Source: Sabellastarte sp. h YS-2021 (lineage: Eukaryota > Annelida > Polychaeta > Sabellida > Sabellidae). From it: a stretch of DNA of 64,000 nucleotides. The stretch's first letter is position 1, and each line of letters starts with the position of its first letter. Below, in pieces: positions 1-12,700 of the stretch. Position numbers and translations under genes: made by a program. The notes under the pieces are model-generated. The model was given only the letters and a program-made list of their open reading frames with translations, was not told where the DNA came from and searched no databases. The stretch is from contig OZ024933.1 of the NCBI GenBank assembly GCA_964017235.1, positions 62,044,255-62,108,254 on the forward strand, read 5' to 3'.

Positions 1-475
1 AAACTGTTACTCTGACAGAAACATAGCTAGAGTCCAATTATATAGGAATCAGATTGTAATAATATTTCACTGTTACTCTAACAGAAATATAAGTAGAGTC
101 GAGTTTACATAGGAATCAGAGTTTAATAAATGTTAAATTGTTACTCTAACAGAAACATAGGAAGAGTCCAGTTTATATAGGAATCAGTTTAATAAATATT
201 TTACCATTATTCTAACAGAAACATAGGATAGAGTCCAGTTTATATAGGAATTAGAGTTTAATAAATATTAAACTGTTACTCTGACAGAAACATAGGAAGA
301 GTCCAGTATATATAGGAATCAAAGTGTTATAAATGTTTTACTGTTACTGTGTCAATAACATAGCTAGCGTCCAGTTTATACAGCAGTCATAATGTAATAA
401 ATATTTGGCTGTTACTCTGACAGAAATATAGCTTGTGTCGAGTTTATATAAGAATCAGAGTGTAATACATAATTT
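1..475. repeat. 67-bp minisatellite, seven copies
   Basis: Seven head-to-tail copies start at about 4, 70, 138, 204, 273, 341 and 409, a period of 66-69 bp. Each has a CTGTTACTCTRACAGAAA core, then AGAGTCCAGTTTATATAGGAATCAGA-type sequence and an AATAAATATT end. The copies are diverged by substitutions and small indels. The array runs up to the polypyrimidine tract of the first coding exon, so it is the 3' end of an upstream intron. It continues beyond the left edge. Confidence 0.9.
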
Positions 476-505
476 ATTTTATTGTTATTCTTTTGTTTTT
501 ATCAG

Positions 506-760
506 CCTATGGATATGACCACTGGTATGCACAACATGCAGGATCATACGCATGACCATATGGACAGTATGACAGACCATATGGACCATATGACAGATGA
601 TGGAGTTACTCATCACATGCATGATCATGATATGGAAGGCACGACAGGACATGGGCATGATCATCATGATATGGATCACACTGATATGGATCATGATCAT
701 GACAAAGATGATCACAAAAATATGGATCATGGTGGCACATCTGGTGGCCATCACGGTGTA
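506..760 (+). CDS. CTR1 exon 1: acceptor, start codon, Met/His-rich ectodomain
   Basis: A pyrimidine-rich tract ends in TTTTTATCAG at 505, so the exon opens at 506 with three UTR bases and ATG at 509-511. It encodes 84 residues rich in DHM, HDH and MDH triplets, typical of CTR1 copper-capturing ectodomains. It ends in phase 0 at a strong GTAAGT donor at 761. The simple codon pattern (CAT/GAT/ATG) also opens a mirrored antisense ORF that is not a gene. Confidence 0.92.
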
Positions 761-3700
761 GTAAGTCAAAGTATTTTTATCTTTTTTAGGCTCAACTGAC
801 ATATAGTTATGCTTGTTTTCATCCCTGTAGATTTTATTTGCTATTTTTCTTACACAAAATACATATTGCTCCCTTGAAGGGCAAGATTATCCATAACCAT
901 CCATCTGGGGTTTACAATAATCATACGCAGTTTAATATACAGTAAATAATATAGTATGATAGAACCCATTGCAACTATTGTGTGATGTTAATTTCTAAGT
1001 TATTTACTTCTTCTGTAAGTATTCTAAATTATACATGCTTTATCATACAAAAAGTTTGACGGAAAATTTCATTATAAATATAGAACTGAAATTGCATTGT
1101 TGCATATGTTTATATACTTGTACCTATCTTTGGATTCACCACTTTTAACCCACACCACAAATATATACATATACATATATTTATCCTATATCTAAGACAA
1201 TTTCTAGGTCAAGGAATAGGCCAAAGCAAGGTCAAAGTTAGAGGAAAAAGGAAAAGTGAAATTTGAGAATTTATTTTACATATTAGTAAAATGGTAAATT
1301 ATACACACATAAATTTTAAAAAAAAATGTATCTGCCCTAGTGGGCTCTAATTTGAATTGTGACCTCATATGCCCCTTAACTTCCCCTTTTTGACCTCAAG
1401 CACATGAGAGGATGTTGCATCAAATTTACGCTATATATAAATATTTCTATTCTATTCGATTAGATTTTTAGAGAGATCTGGATCAGCGTCTAGACACAAA
1501 AAATAATGCTGATTTCCCTGTTTACTAATATTTATTATTACAGTAGAACCTCTATTATTCGACCTTTTATTATCCGAATTTTTAATTATCCAAGCTAAAA
1601 CCCTATCTCACAACTCCATTTAAACCTATTATTTTAGCCCCTCTAATATACGACCCTTCTATTATCCAAACCAATTGTTCCTCCCCCAAGAGGGTTGGAT
1701 AATAGAGGTTATACTGTATCTGCCTTGATGGAGGCATACGCTCACTGAATGCTCTTGTTTTCAAGCTGATTTTCAGTTATATCTGAACTGTAGTGATAGA
1801 ACAATATCAACTGTTCAAAGATCTCACCTATATCAACATTTATATTTTAAAGCCGGTCATTTAGAAGAACAACCATCCTTCATGTCAGACCAAACTACTG
1901 TAAAAAAATCTTTTCATATAGTCTACTGTCCAGAAATGTCCATTGTTGTGAATATTTCCATGTTTTAATTCATTTGGACTGATACTTGATAGCCTGTGAC
2001 TTATAATGCTGTCTTGGTCTAGATAGCTTCTGACACTTTGATCTAAGTCTTAAATAGTTAAGTTTCTGTAATTATTATGTAGATATTCTGGTTAAGGTTT
2101 AATTTGCAGGGATTTTTTTCTTTTGCACAGATAGCTTAGTTTTTAGATGGATGTATTTTTTTTTTTATATTAGCCCTGGCATATAAATATACATTTAGAC
2201 TGTTCAAATAAAAGGAAATTGTTCTTTGGTCATCACAAACTTTGTCACTTTGTTGGAATGTCTGCATCCTTAGTGACTTAGTTCTGAATGTGTTGTATAT
2301 ATTTACATACAATGAAATGCATACAGAGCCATTACACACCTTCACTACATGTTACATTATGTTGCTAAACTGTCAGGCTTTCTCTTACTTTATATGTGTA
2401 TGTGTTTTATGTGAGGTAAACAATATCTGACTTCAGGGGCCGATTTCACAAAGGGACTTAGACTTAGCCAAGTTTTTGGCTAACTCAGGGACTTAAATCT
2501 AAGCTAGGTCTGAGACTTAAATGGATTTCACAAAGGGTGACTTAGCTAAGTCCAAGCTTATCAAATAACCCGAGTGGGTTTCTGTGTCATGTGACCTTTT
2601 ATTTCTGTTCAAAATATAATTTTGGTGATATATGTCCTAATATATGTCCTTGGCATTTTATTGAAGCATAAGTGCTGCTTTGAAATGGAAAACCTTGTTA
2701 CCACATATAAACGTCCAGAAGACTACTTAAGTAAGGTGTTCTGTATAATAACACTTTATTTACAGCCCTTTCAAATTTTGAAGTGAGGAAAAGTTTATGG
2801 TGGCCATATTGAAGTCCTCTTTAAAAAATTTAAGCCCACTACCTACCAGACTTAAAGTTAAGTCCACTGACTTAGCAATTTCATGGACTTAGCTGCTTTG
2901 TGAAATCCACTAAGTCTAAGACCACAGACTTAGCATTCTGTTGACAAAGTTTAAGACCAAAGTCTCAAATTTAAGTCTAAATCTGGGCTTAAGTCCCTTT
3001 GTGAAATCAGCCCCAGACACGTGTGATTTTTCATTAAGTGCAGATCCATTAGATAAATAATAAAAATTTGCATGAATGTTAAATATAAACGTGGTAAGGA
3101 TTATTGAAATATAACATTTTAAGCATGAGCTCTAATGAGGCTTGCCCTTCCAGAGATTACTTTTTCTTTCATTTCTTTTTTTTTCTGTCTTCGGACTTTC
3201 ATGAATTATCATGTCTGTATCTGTCAGTTCACTGAAGTTATGTGGCAATGGGCTATGTTAGTACTGGGATCTGTGACCGCTTCAGTGTACTACTGGTATC
3301 TCTGATGGTTTTGTGCTCGCACTAGTAGACCGAAACCCCTCTCAGCCTTGTATTAAACCTTTTTTACAAAGTTAGGATCAAGCAGCTAGTACATACCATC
3401 CACTTAAAAAGAATTCTTTATTTGTAGAATAATGCTTCATAAAGTGTCATCTGTTAGTCTATCTGTCTAAAACCTTTAGCCAATAATATCCTCACATTTA
3501 GACCAACACTCACCCATTGAATTGAAATAATTGTGTTGAATTCTTAAATTGAACTATCTGTCTGTGTCTACAGTAGACATTTTTTACACCATTGGAAAGG
3601 TCTAATACTTTATTATTCATCACATGACATATTTGCCCTAAATACAGTGAAATACAGACCGGGATTTATTTTTTTTGTATACACCGGCACCCTGGTACTA

Positions 3701-6700
3701 TGGATAACTAGCGTCAATAATTTCCAGTTTTCACTGATGTCTCAAAATCTAAGTTACCTACAAATATGTATTATATATCATTAGAAAGGTCATTTTCCAG
3801 CACTTCTGCTTTGTTGTCTGTGTGTTACATAAAAATCCATGCAAAAATAACGGAGCTATCGAAAGTTAAAGATTGAAGTTTTTATATTCACTGTTGCCTG
3901 TGCTTTTAGACAGCCTTTTCACATTCTCATATTAAATATTCAAGTTATTTAACCCATAAATTGTACAAAATGGTGAATAATAAAAGTAAGACATCCCTCA
4001 TCAAACATATACAGAAAAAATATGTCACTCATGAAGATTAATAATTTAATACTGGTGCTTCACACTCGTATAATATTGTTATCTTCATTCGTGGTATATT
4101 TTTGCTGTATATGTCATTCGGGAAGTTTTCCTATTGTATGTTTCAGTGGTATACAAATAATTCACATATTAACACAGCGCAAGTTGTGTACAGACTGTTT
4201 TTGCTTGTCCCATATTTTGCAGAAAATTAATGCTATACAAGCCCTTGGCAGGACCAGTTTAGAATGAACGAATAATTAAAGAATAAGTCGAACTATTTAA
4301 TTTCAGTGCTGAAGTGAAGAGTTGTTTCCAAAGCTTTAAAAGTTATTTTAAATAAGCAATTAATATTTCCATATTTTAGTGGAGTCACTTGTCTTTATCT
4401 ATTATCTATTTTTCAGTTGGCTTTTCTTAAATACATAACAGTTTATTGTACATATACACATGTATATATATATATATGTATTGCAGGCCTACTTTCACAT
4501 CTCTGTTGATTCAGTGATTCTTCTCAAGAACTGGGTGACAGATGATGGCAAATGTAAGTACCAATGTTAATACTTTATTCAAGTCCTTTTGTCTAAGGTA
4601 TCATATAAAGACTGAATGACTTTTTTACCAGAATGTGGGGCGGACAGAAGCTTCCCCACTCATCTGATTCATTTGGTGGAATGCGAAATACAAAGACTTG
4701 GAGCAAATCTAACCAATGTTAGTTGGTTTTGCTAAATAACATTAGCGTTTCTGTTTCCTACAGCTTTTAACGCATTGTATGCAATGTTGGTGTGTGTACA
4801 CTCTATTAACCCTTTAAATGTGAGTCTATTTTGGTAGTGGCTTTGCAAAGGAAAGGGACATCAAGGTGTTCACTGTCATAGTCTCGTGTCTTAAGAGTTG
4901 AAACTTGATATTAGTAGATATTTAAATGGCTTAATACCCATATTTTCCATCCAGTGGTACTTCATCTGAACTAAACTTAAGGATGCAGATATTTAAACTA
5001 TCATATGCCAGACACTAACATGGTTATAGGTCATGTTGCAAACTTAATTACTTACCTGTGTACCCGCATTCAGAGAATATGCCCACATATGGCAACCTCG
5101 AGGTTGCTGTATAATTAGAAAGTCTTTCACCCAATGTCATTTAGTGCTGCCTTTGTAACTTCTCCTCCATATCATTCTTGGTCTTTCTCTTTTCCTTATT
5201 GAGGAGGAATCCATCTCATGCATTTGTTTGCATTTCTTGGTTCCTCCATTCTGAGTGCCTATCCTAGCCAGTTTAATATTCTTGTTCAAATTTCGTTTTC
5301 AATATTTTGCCATCCGATTTCAACCCCCAAAGCCTGTGCAGGTATTATTTTCATTTGTGGTGTCCAGCTTTGTAGGGGGGTTGGTGATAGCAAAAAAATC
5401 TTGTCTGGGCTGTATCTTGGAAACCAAAAGGTACAGAAAAGACTTTGGACATACTGGGGGACATTGGTTGGGGGGCTTGGATGTACAACATTATGGTGTG
5501 ACCTCGATGTAACCTTTGACCTTGTTGTTGTGATCTTTGCCTTTAAAATATTGTATGGTCTATATCTCAGAACTGTAAGGTGTAGGACATTCATATTTGG
5601 GCAGGTTTTGGATTTGAGGATGTAGGTGTGCAAGATCATAGTGTGACCGTTGCCCTGAAAGTATTCTACTGGAACATTTGAGACATAATTTCTATCATAC
5701 TGATCATCATGTGTGCTTTTACCTATGCTATCTCCATTGACAACTATACTTTAGTTAATATTAATAATTGTTATTAATACTTGTTTGCTGTTGGTAAACA
5801 CGTCTTACTGTTTGCGTGACTGTGTTTGAATGACTTGATAGGTGAGACATTTAAGGTAACCAAGGTGATGATTTTCCATATCCAAACACAAATCAAAAAA
5901 AGAGAAAAAACTTCAATTAATATACAGATCAATTTATTAATTTTACAGCACAGGTGTCCAACACTCTATTCTCAGGCTGTGGGTATAGGCCTCTCTGATG
6001 CTATTTCTTGTATAGTTCTCTGATTTATATTTTCTTTGACCAGAATATTCTGCAGATTTCCCATAGGCAGGTGTTATAAAAAGATTTCAACACCAACCAT
6101 TTTGTTTTCACTACCTTACAACATTAAGCTCCATAGAGTGATACAGATTTCACATTACTGTTGTTCTAAAGGTTTGTTATTAGTGTAGTATTTATTTTAT
6201 TGCAATAAAACAGATCAGGGTCAAAATAATACCCTTTTCTAAAGACAACATATGTATCTCAGAGCTCTTGATGTATTTTTGATTCAGTTATTTTGTTTGC
6301 CTGAAAATGAGATATTTTTTTTTATTATTCCGACCAGCCAGCTGGGAGATTAATAATAATATAATTTGCAGCCTGTGTTTGTGGCATATCTTATATTTGT
6401 TTTTGTTTGGACAGATACTCTAAAACTTATGGTGGATTTCAATTATATTTGGTATGTGACTGTACTGAGACCCCAACAAGATGTCCACCTTATGGTAACC
6501 TTGTAGTTCGAAAGATAACTTAATTATTGTGATACATGTATTAAGATTATTAAATCTGATAATGGCATGGTAGATTTCATTTATATTTTGTATGTGGGCA
6601 TACCTAGGCCCCAGGAAGAGATTTAATTATAGTAACTTCAAGGTTTTCACTCTTAACTGGCTGATATTTAAAAATGGTTGCATTGATTTGTTTGTGTTTT

Positions 6701-9700
6701 GTATGTGGGTATGTCTATATCAAAGGAATTTGACTCTGGCACCTGGCAGGAGTTAACTACCAATGCAGTGTTCTTGTTTTACTTCTTTATGAAGGGATTT
6801 GCATTCCATGATGTATCTGGATCAGCTCTTGATATTGCCCGTCCATGTACTTTTTTGTCATCAGCTATTGCTTCAGCAAACACACTTTATTTGTTATTAT
6901 TCCTATGTCATGTAGGACATTTGCACTCAGTACTCTTATCCACTAAATTAGATATTTGTTTGGCCTGGTTGCATTCTTTTCTATGGGTACATTAACACTT
7001 TAGCTGCAAGACTTTTATGTGTATATCGACCTTTCTGCCTTGCCAAGGAGAGGATATGCATTTACTGCGTACTTGGTCATTGTTTCAGCTATTGGAATTA
7101 CCTTTCTGAATGAACTATTTTAGCATCTTGTTGGGAATATTTGCATTCGCTAAGTACTCTTTTGGGCTGTTGGTCTGATATGTATGTCTTGTCATCAGAT
7201 GGATGATACTTGCACTCACTAAATTCTCTATTTTCAGCTATTGGTCTGGCCTGCCTGTATACTGCACTTTTTGCAATTGCCTATGAAGCACTGAAGATTT
7301 TTAGAGATTACATCTACTCAGTGGAGAAAAGACATAGGGCTCGCAAGTCCCAAGGGTCTGTATACACAACTTTAATTGTTAGATATTCATGTTTATGTAG
7401 AATTAATAGGATATTTATTTATTTGGGTTCTAACTTCGCCTTCAACACACTGTACAGGTCATATCACGAAGGGTAGTTTTATAGGCACAGGAAACCAGTA
7501 CATACAGTTGCTCAAGGTTCTGTACTGTAAACTGCTGACCAATGGCAAGCAACTATCAGCTATCCCACTCGAGGTCGAGCTGGGAACCGAACTCCAATCT
7601 CAGAGGTGGGAGGTGAGAGTGTTACCACTCGGCCACTGTAGCCCAAATTAATAGGATAAGGATAAACAGATATTCACTTTGGTGCAGAATTTAATGAACA
7701 TGAGTAGTCATCACAGTGTAACAAAATAGAGAGCCTTTAAAGTTTCTCATGAATATAAAAATTTATCACTGATATTTCCACAGATTAGAAAATCATTTCA
7801 AGCATAAGGTAGCAATTATAGAATTTATCAGACTGTGTCTATAAGCAGGTGATTCGATTTTATACAACAGACATAGATGCTAGTAGTGAATATTAAGTAA
7901 TGTACATATACAAACTCATCATTTTGTATAACATCTGATTAATTTACAATATATGATATCACATTTCCTAAAAAAAATATGGCTTTTCTAAAAATGCATT
8001 CTATAATGGAGCTTTGTTTCTCTTGTCAATCTTTGAGTACACAGGGCCCGGTTATTTGTCAAATTGTAATCTATTGGACAGTCTAAGCAGTCAGATCAAA
8101 GGAAAGGTGTTCCACTTGATTTTAAACTCTTGGATATTTTAATCAATGGATCAGCCAAAAGTAAACTTTGTGCACAAAGCAAATAGTACCTGTAATGAGA
8201 TTGTACTTACAACCTGCAGATAATAAGTTGCAGTTCATTCCAGAGACCAGGAGCATGAAAGCACAGTTTAGCGTTAGGTTGAAATCTTAACTGGCACATT
8301 ATGTACACTAACTGGTGCCTGTAAAAAGTGGGAGTCCTGCTGCATACTAATATGTTGGTGTAAGGTTTGCAAATTTACCCTGTCAGTTAGAGTCTTCACT
8401 TCAACAAGGTAAAGCCCTAGACCTCTGTTAAAGATCCTTTATTTCAAGCCTTTTACACTAAAGAGTATTCCAAACAGTAACACCATTGGCATAAGACCTG
8501 TGCTTTAGTATTACTGGTTTTACAGGACTTGAAAAAAAAATATAACAGTAAATAACATATTGACCGTCTTATGAGAAGTATGATAAATCTTGAAAACAGA
8601 TATACAAAAGGGCACATTGACGCCTTGGTGACACTAACTTAGTAAATACATATTGTGATAAGTATGATGTGCAGTATTTACCATAATGGCCAATTTCTCA
8701 TAAAAAGCTTTTATTCTTACAGGAAATATGCTCTGAATGGTGATGACCCTGCTGGAGGAATCCTATGGTATGTACATGTACTTCCATTCATTCTAATCTA
8801 GTGAAGTTGTCAGTACTATTATAAACACGAGAAATACATATACATGTATATAGTGTATTAAATGTGGATAACTATTTGATGTACACATTCCATGGACAGA
8901 CCATGTGAAATGTGTATGTGAAAGACAGACTTATCTTTTCAGACAGGCACAAAACAACCTCATTTCTTGGAAATTTGGACTGTTGGCTTTAGTATATTAG
9001 ATCCTCAGCTACATACTTTCTTGCATGTGACATTTTATATAAATGGGTTATCATTACCATACATCAAAGGTTTCTTCATTTTGTTAGCAACAGCTGTTTC
9101 ACTGCAACTCTGGATAGGAAATTCACCAAACGTGTCATGTGAAATGTTTCACAAGGACCAGAAGCAGTGACAAATTCTGTAACAAATAAGATCATTTACG
9201 GCTAAAAGTTTCCGTAAGATTTAAAACTATTTGCTGACTGTTTTATATACTTAACTATTCAAGTTAAATAATTAACTGGAGATTTCAAAGATGAATTTCA
9301 CTATTGTTACTCTAGATGTTTGACAGTTTCTTATTTTAGTCTTTTTTCTACTTTCACAGCACACCACAACTGATCCTTCTGCATCTGTTTCAGACCATAC
9401 TTCACATGATACAGGTATGTGTGCCATATGACTATCCTTATGACTAATGTAATTGTATTTGTATTTACACTCGGCGCAATATCTCCATATACTACAGGAC
9501 CCAAGGTGCTATTTAACCCATCCGACTGCACAGGTACAGCTCCAACTCACAAGTAACTGACATTCCCCTAACTGGAAGATAGAGGCTCAAGGATGATATT
9601 TATCAACATCCTTGTGGTTCTTTATCCCGCCACTGGGGATAGGACCCAATGACAGAGGACCGCCATTTTAAGTGGTCATCCGAGCCACTATATATCTGCC

Positions 9701-12700
9701 TGTACCAGGGTTTGAGCCCATGTCCTCTGAGTTCTTAGACAAGTGTGTTACCTGCTAGGCCACAGTGGCAAATATTGGCAGATGTATTTGTTACTATAGC
9801 GCACTGAGTTCCCCTTTGTGGGGAAGCTATTACACCTGCAAAGCAGTAGATTAGATGTTATCCCTAGTCAAAATAAATTACTGAAATTTAACTAATTGGG
9901 GACTCTTCTATAAATCTATAACTCTAATATCTAAATTAAGTACAACTTTTTAAAAAAATGGAAAATGTGATTTGTTTGGCTTAAGGTGATATTCAAAAGA
10001 AGGTATGCTAAAAAATTTCACATATATGAAATTGACTCATAGGAATCACAACTCTGTATATGGATGGTAACTAACTTATTAAATTTTGGTACATAGTGTT
10101 TGGTATGCTAATTCAACCCACATCATAAATACTATAGGCAAGAAGTTTGAAATGAATCCTGACTTGAACCAGTGAGAATCGGTTGCACAAAGAAAAAATA
10201 AAGCTGTAAATTATAGGCTGATGGGATTACCTAAAATTCAGGCTCCCCATCAGATTTTAAAATGAAATATGTATTTTACGAAAAATGTTCATAAAACACC
10301 AGTAAACATTGTTTTTTTTGTCCGTGAAATAATACATTTACACGGTCATTTGGATGAGTCATTTCTATAAAAGAATCAGTACAAGCAGTTTTATTTGGTT
10401 TTAGTATACTGGTACTTGCAAACTCTCCGTGTTCCAGATTTTGTTACATTTGCTTAAGATTTCCTTGTTTTCATCTTTATGGCAATGGGTGTGGATCCAG
10501 TTCAATGGCAACAACTCTTTGTTAAGATCTAATGTTTCCTGAGGTCATATTGACAGTAACTGTGCCCTGATATCAAATACTTGCAGGTGAAAGTATATCC
10601 CAGTAAACATTACAAACGTTTTTTAACGTTTATAAACCTAACTATGAACGGTTTATTTAAGGTTTAAAATGATGGGCTCCTAAACATTTGCCTATAAACA
10701 TTTATAAATGTTAATACATAAACATTTAGAAACGTTTGTACACCATTTAAAAACTGGAGAAATATTTCTGTAAGTATATCTTGCTGTATCACTTTTGTTT
10801 GAATTAAGCCATCGTTAAATTCTAAGTAGAGATATAAAGGTATATACTATCATCAATATTATATACTTTTATATCTCTACTTAGAATGTAATGATGGCTT
10901 CAAACAAAAGTGATACAGCAAGATATACTTACAGAAATATTTCTCCAGTTTCTCTTCAAAATGGCTGTGCTGACATCATCATCCATAAAAATGAGTTTAA
11001 CATATTCTTCACTCTTTGTAAAATGTTTAAAAACATTTTTAAACATTTATATACCAAACTAATTTTGCTGAAACGTTAATGATACCATAATATTGAATGA
11101 TTGTCAATATTTAGGTTTATATTTGGTTTTAAAAACGTTTATAGGTTTACAAGTTTATAAACGTTTACAATGTTTACTGGGATGTGGTCTTTAAAGCTGA
11201 TAATTCTTTATGTATCTGTACTTTATGAGAAGCGGACAAAGATTTTGTAATTTGAGTGATAAATCTCACCAGTTGAAACTGTGCACTGACATTTTGCATC
11301 CACAATGTTGTACATCTACCAGAATGTATATTTACAAACCTCTTCTGTTATGGTCACATACTCATAACTAGAGACTGCGGCTCGCCGCAGTGTATCCCCG
11401 GACGGGACATAGTTAAGGCATGAATATGTCGGTCTTGAGCCTGTTTCCTGGAGCACCAGGTCAGGATTCTCCATAGTACCAGATTACTCCCAAAAGCTAA
11501 TCACTAGTTCTTTCACTTATATCTGTCTTTAAAAATTACATTTGATGGATCCAGAAGATCCATATAGTGATCCGGATCACTTCCAAAATTCAATCATTTA
11601 ATCCTTTTACCTTTTTAGACATATTCTAAAAATTTCATCAAAATCCGTCCATAAGTTTTTTAGTTATCTTGTACACAAACACATCTGGCAGCCTGGATCC
11701 ACATGATCCAGACAGTGATCCAGATTACTCCCAAAAACTAATCACTTGTTCTTTGTCCCATTTAAGACATTTCCTGAAAGTTTCATAAAAATCCATCCAT
11801 GACTTTTTGAGCTATTTGTCTTTAAAAATTACATTTCTTGGATCCAGAAGATCCAGATAGTGGTCCAGATCACTCGCAAAATTGAATCATTTCTTCCTTT
11901 TACCACTTCTTCCTTTTTCCATTTCTAACATATCCTAAAAATATTAAAGTCCATCCCAAGATTATGTGGCAGCCTGGATCCAGATGATCCAGACAGTGAT
12001 CCAGATCACTCCAAAAATTAAATCACTTGTTCCTTGTACCATTTAGGCCATTTGCTGAAACAATCCATCCATAACTTTTTGCGGTATCTGTCTTTAAAAA
12101 TTACATTTCATGGATCAAGAAGATCCATATAGCGATCCGGATCACTTCCAAAATTCAGCCATTTCATCCTTTTACCTTTTCAGACATATCCTGAAAATTT
12201 CATCAAAATCCGTCCATAAGTTTTTCAGCTACATTGTACACAAACACATCTGGCAGCCTGGATCCAGATGATCCAGACAGTGATCCAGATCACTCCCAAA
12301 ATCTAATCAATTGTTTCACGCACCATTTAGATCAGTTGCTGAAAATGTCATCACAATCCATCCATAACTTTTTGAGGTATCTGTCTTTAAAAATTACATT
12401 TCATGAATCCAGAAGATCCATATAGTGATCCGGATCACTTCCAAAATTGAATCATTTTATCCTTTTACCTTTTCAGACATATCCTGAAAATTTCATCAAA
12501 ATCCGTCCTGAAGTTTTTGATTTATCTTGTACACAAACACATCTGGCAGCCTGGATCTGGATGATCCAGACAGTGATCCAGATCACCCCCAAAATCTAAT
12601 CACTTGTTCCTCGTCCCATTAAGGACATTTCCTGAAAATTTCATCAAAATGCACCCATAAGTTTTTGAGTTATCTGTCTTTAAAAATTAAATTTCATGGA

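Noticed and set aside
485..802. Antisense 105-residue ORF rich in Met/His/Ile
   Set aside because: It is the mirror of CTR1 exon 1; CAT/ATG/GAT codons read openly on both strands. It crosses the exon-intron border.
5218..5639. Overlapping ORFs of 85-135 residues
   Set aside because: They lie in a dispersed noncoding repeat also present at 16.7 kb, where the frames are not kept.
7570..7645. tRNA gene on the minus strand
   Set aside because: A and B boxes belong to SINE-A; there is no complete cloverleaf, and a SINE body, tail and target duplication follow.
10891..11079. 62-residue ORF starting [13 protein letters not shown]
   Set aside because: Sits across the arm of a foldback MITE; the opposite arm carries the complement, and no domain is present.
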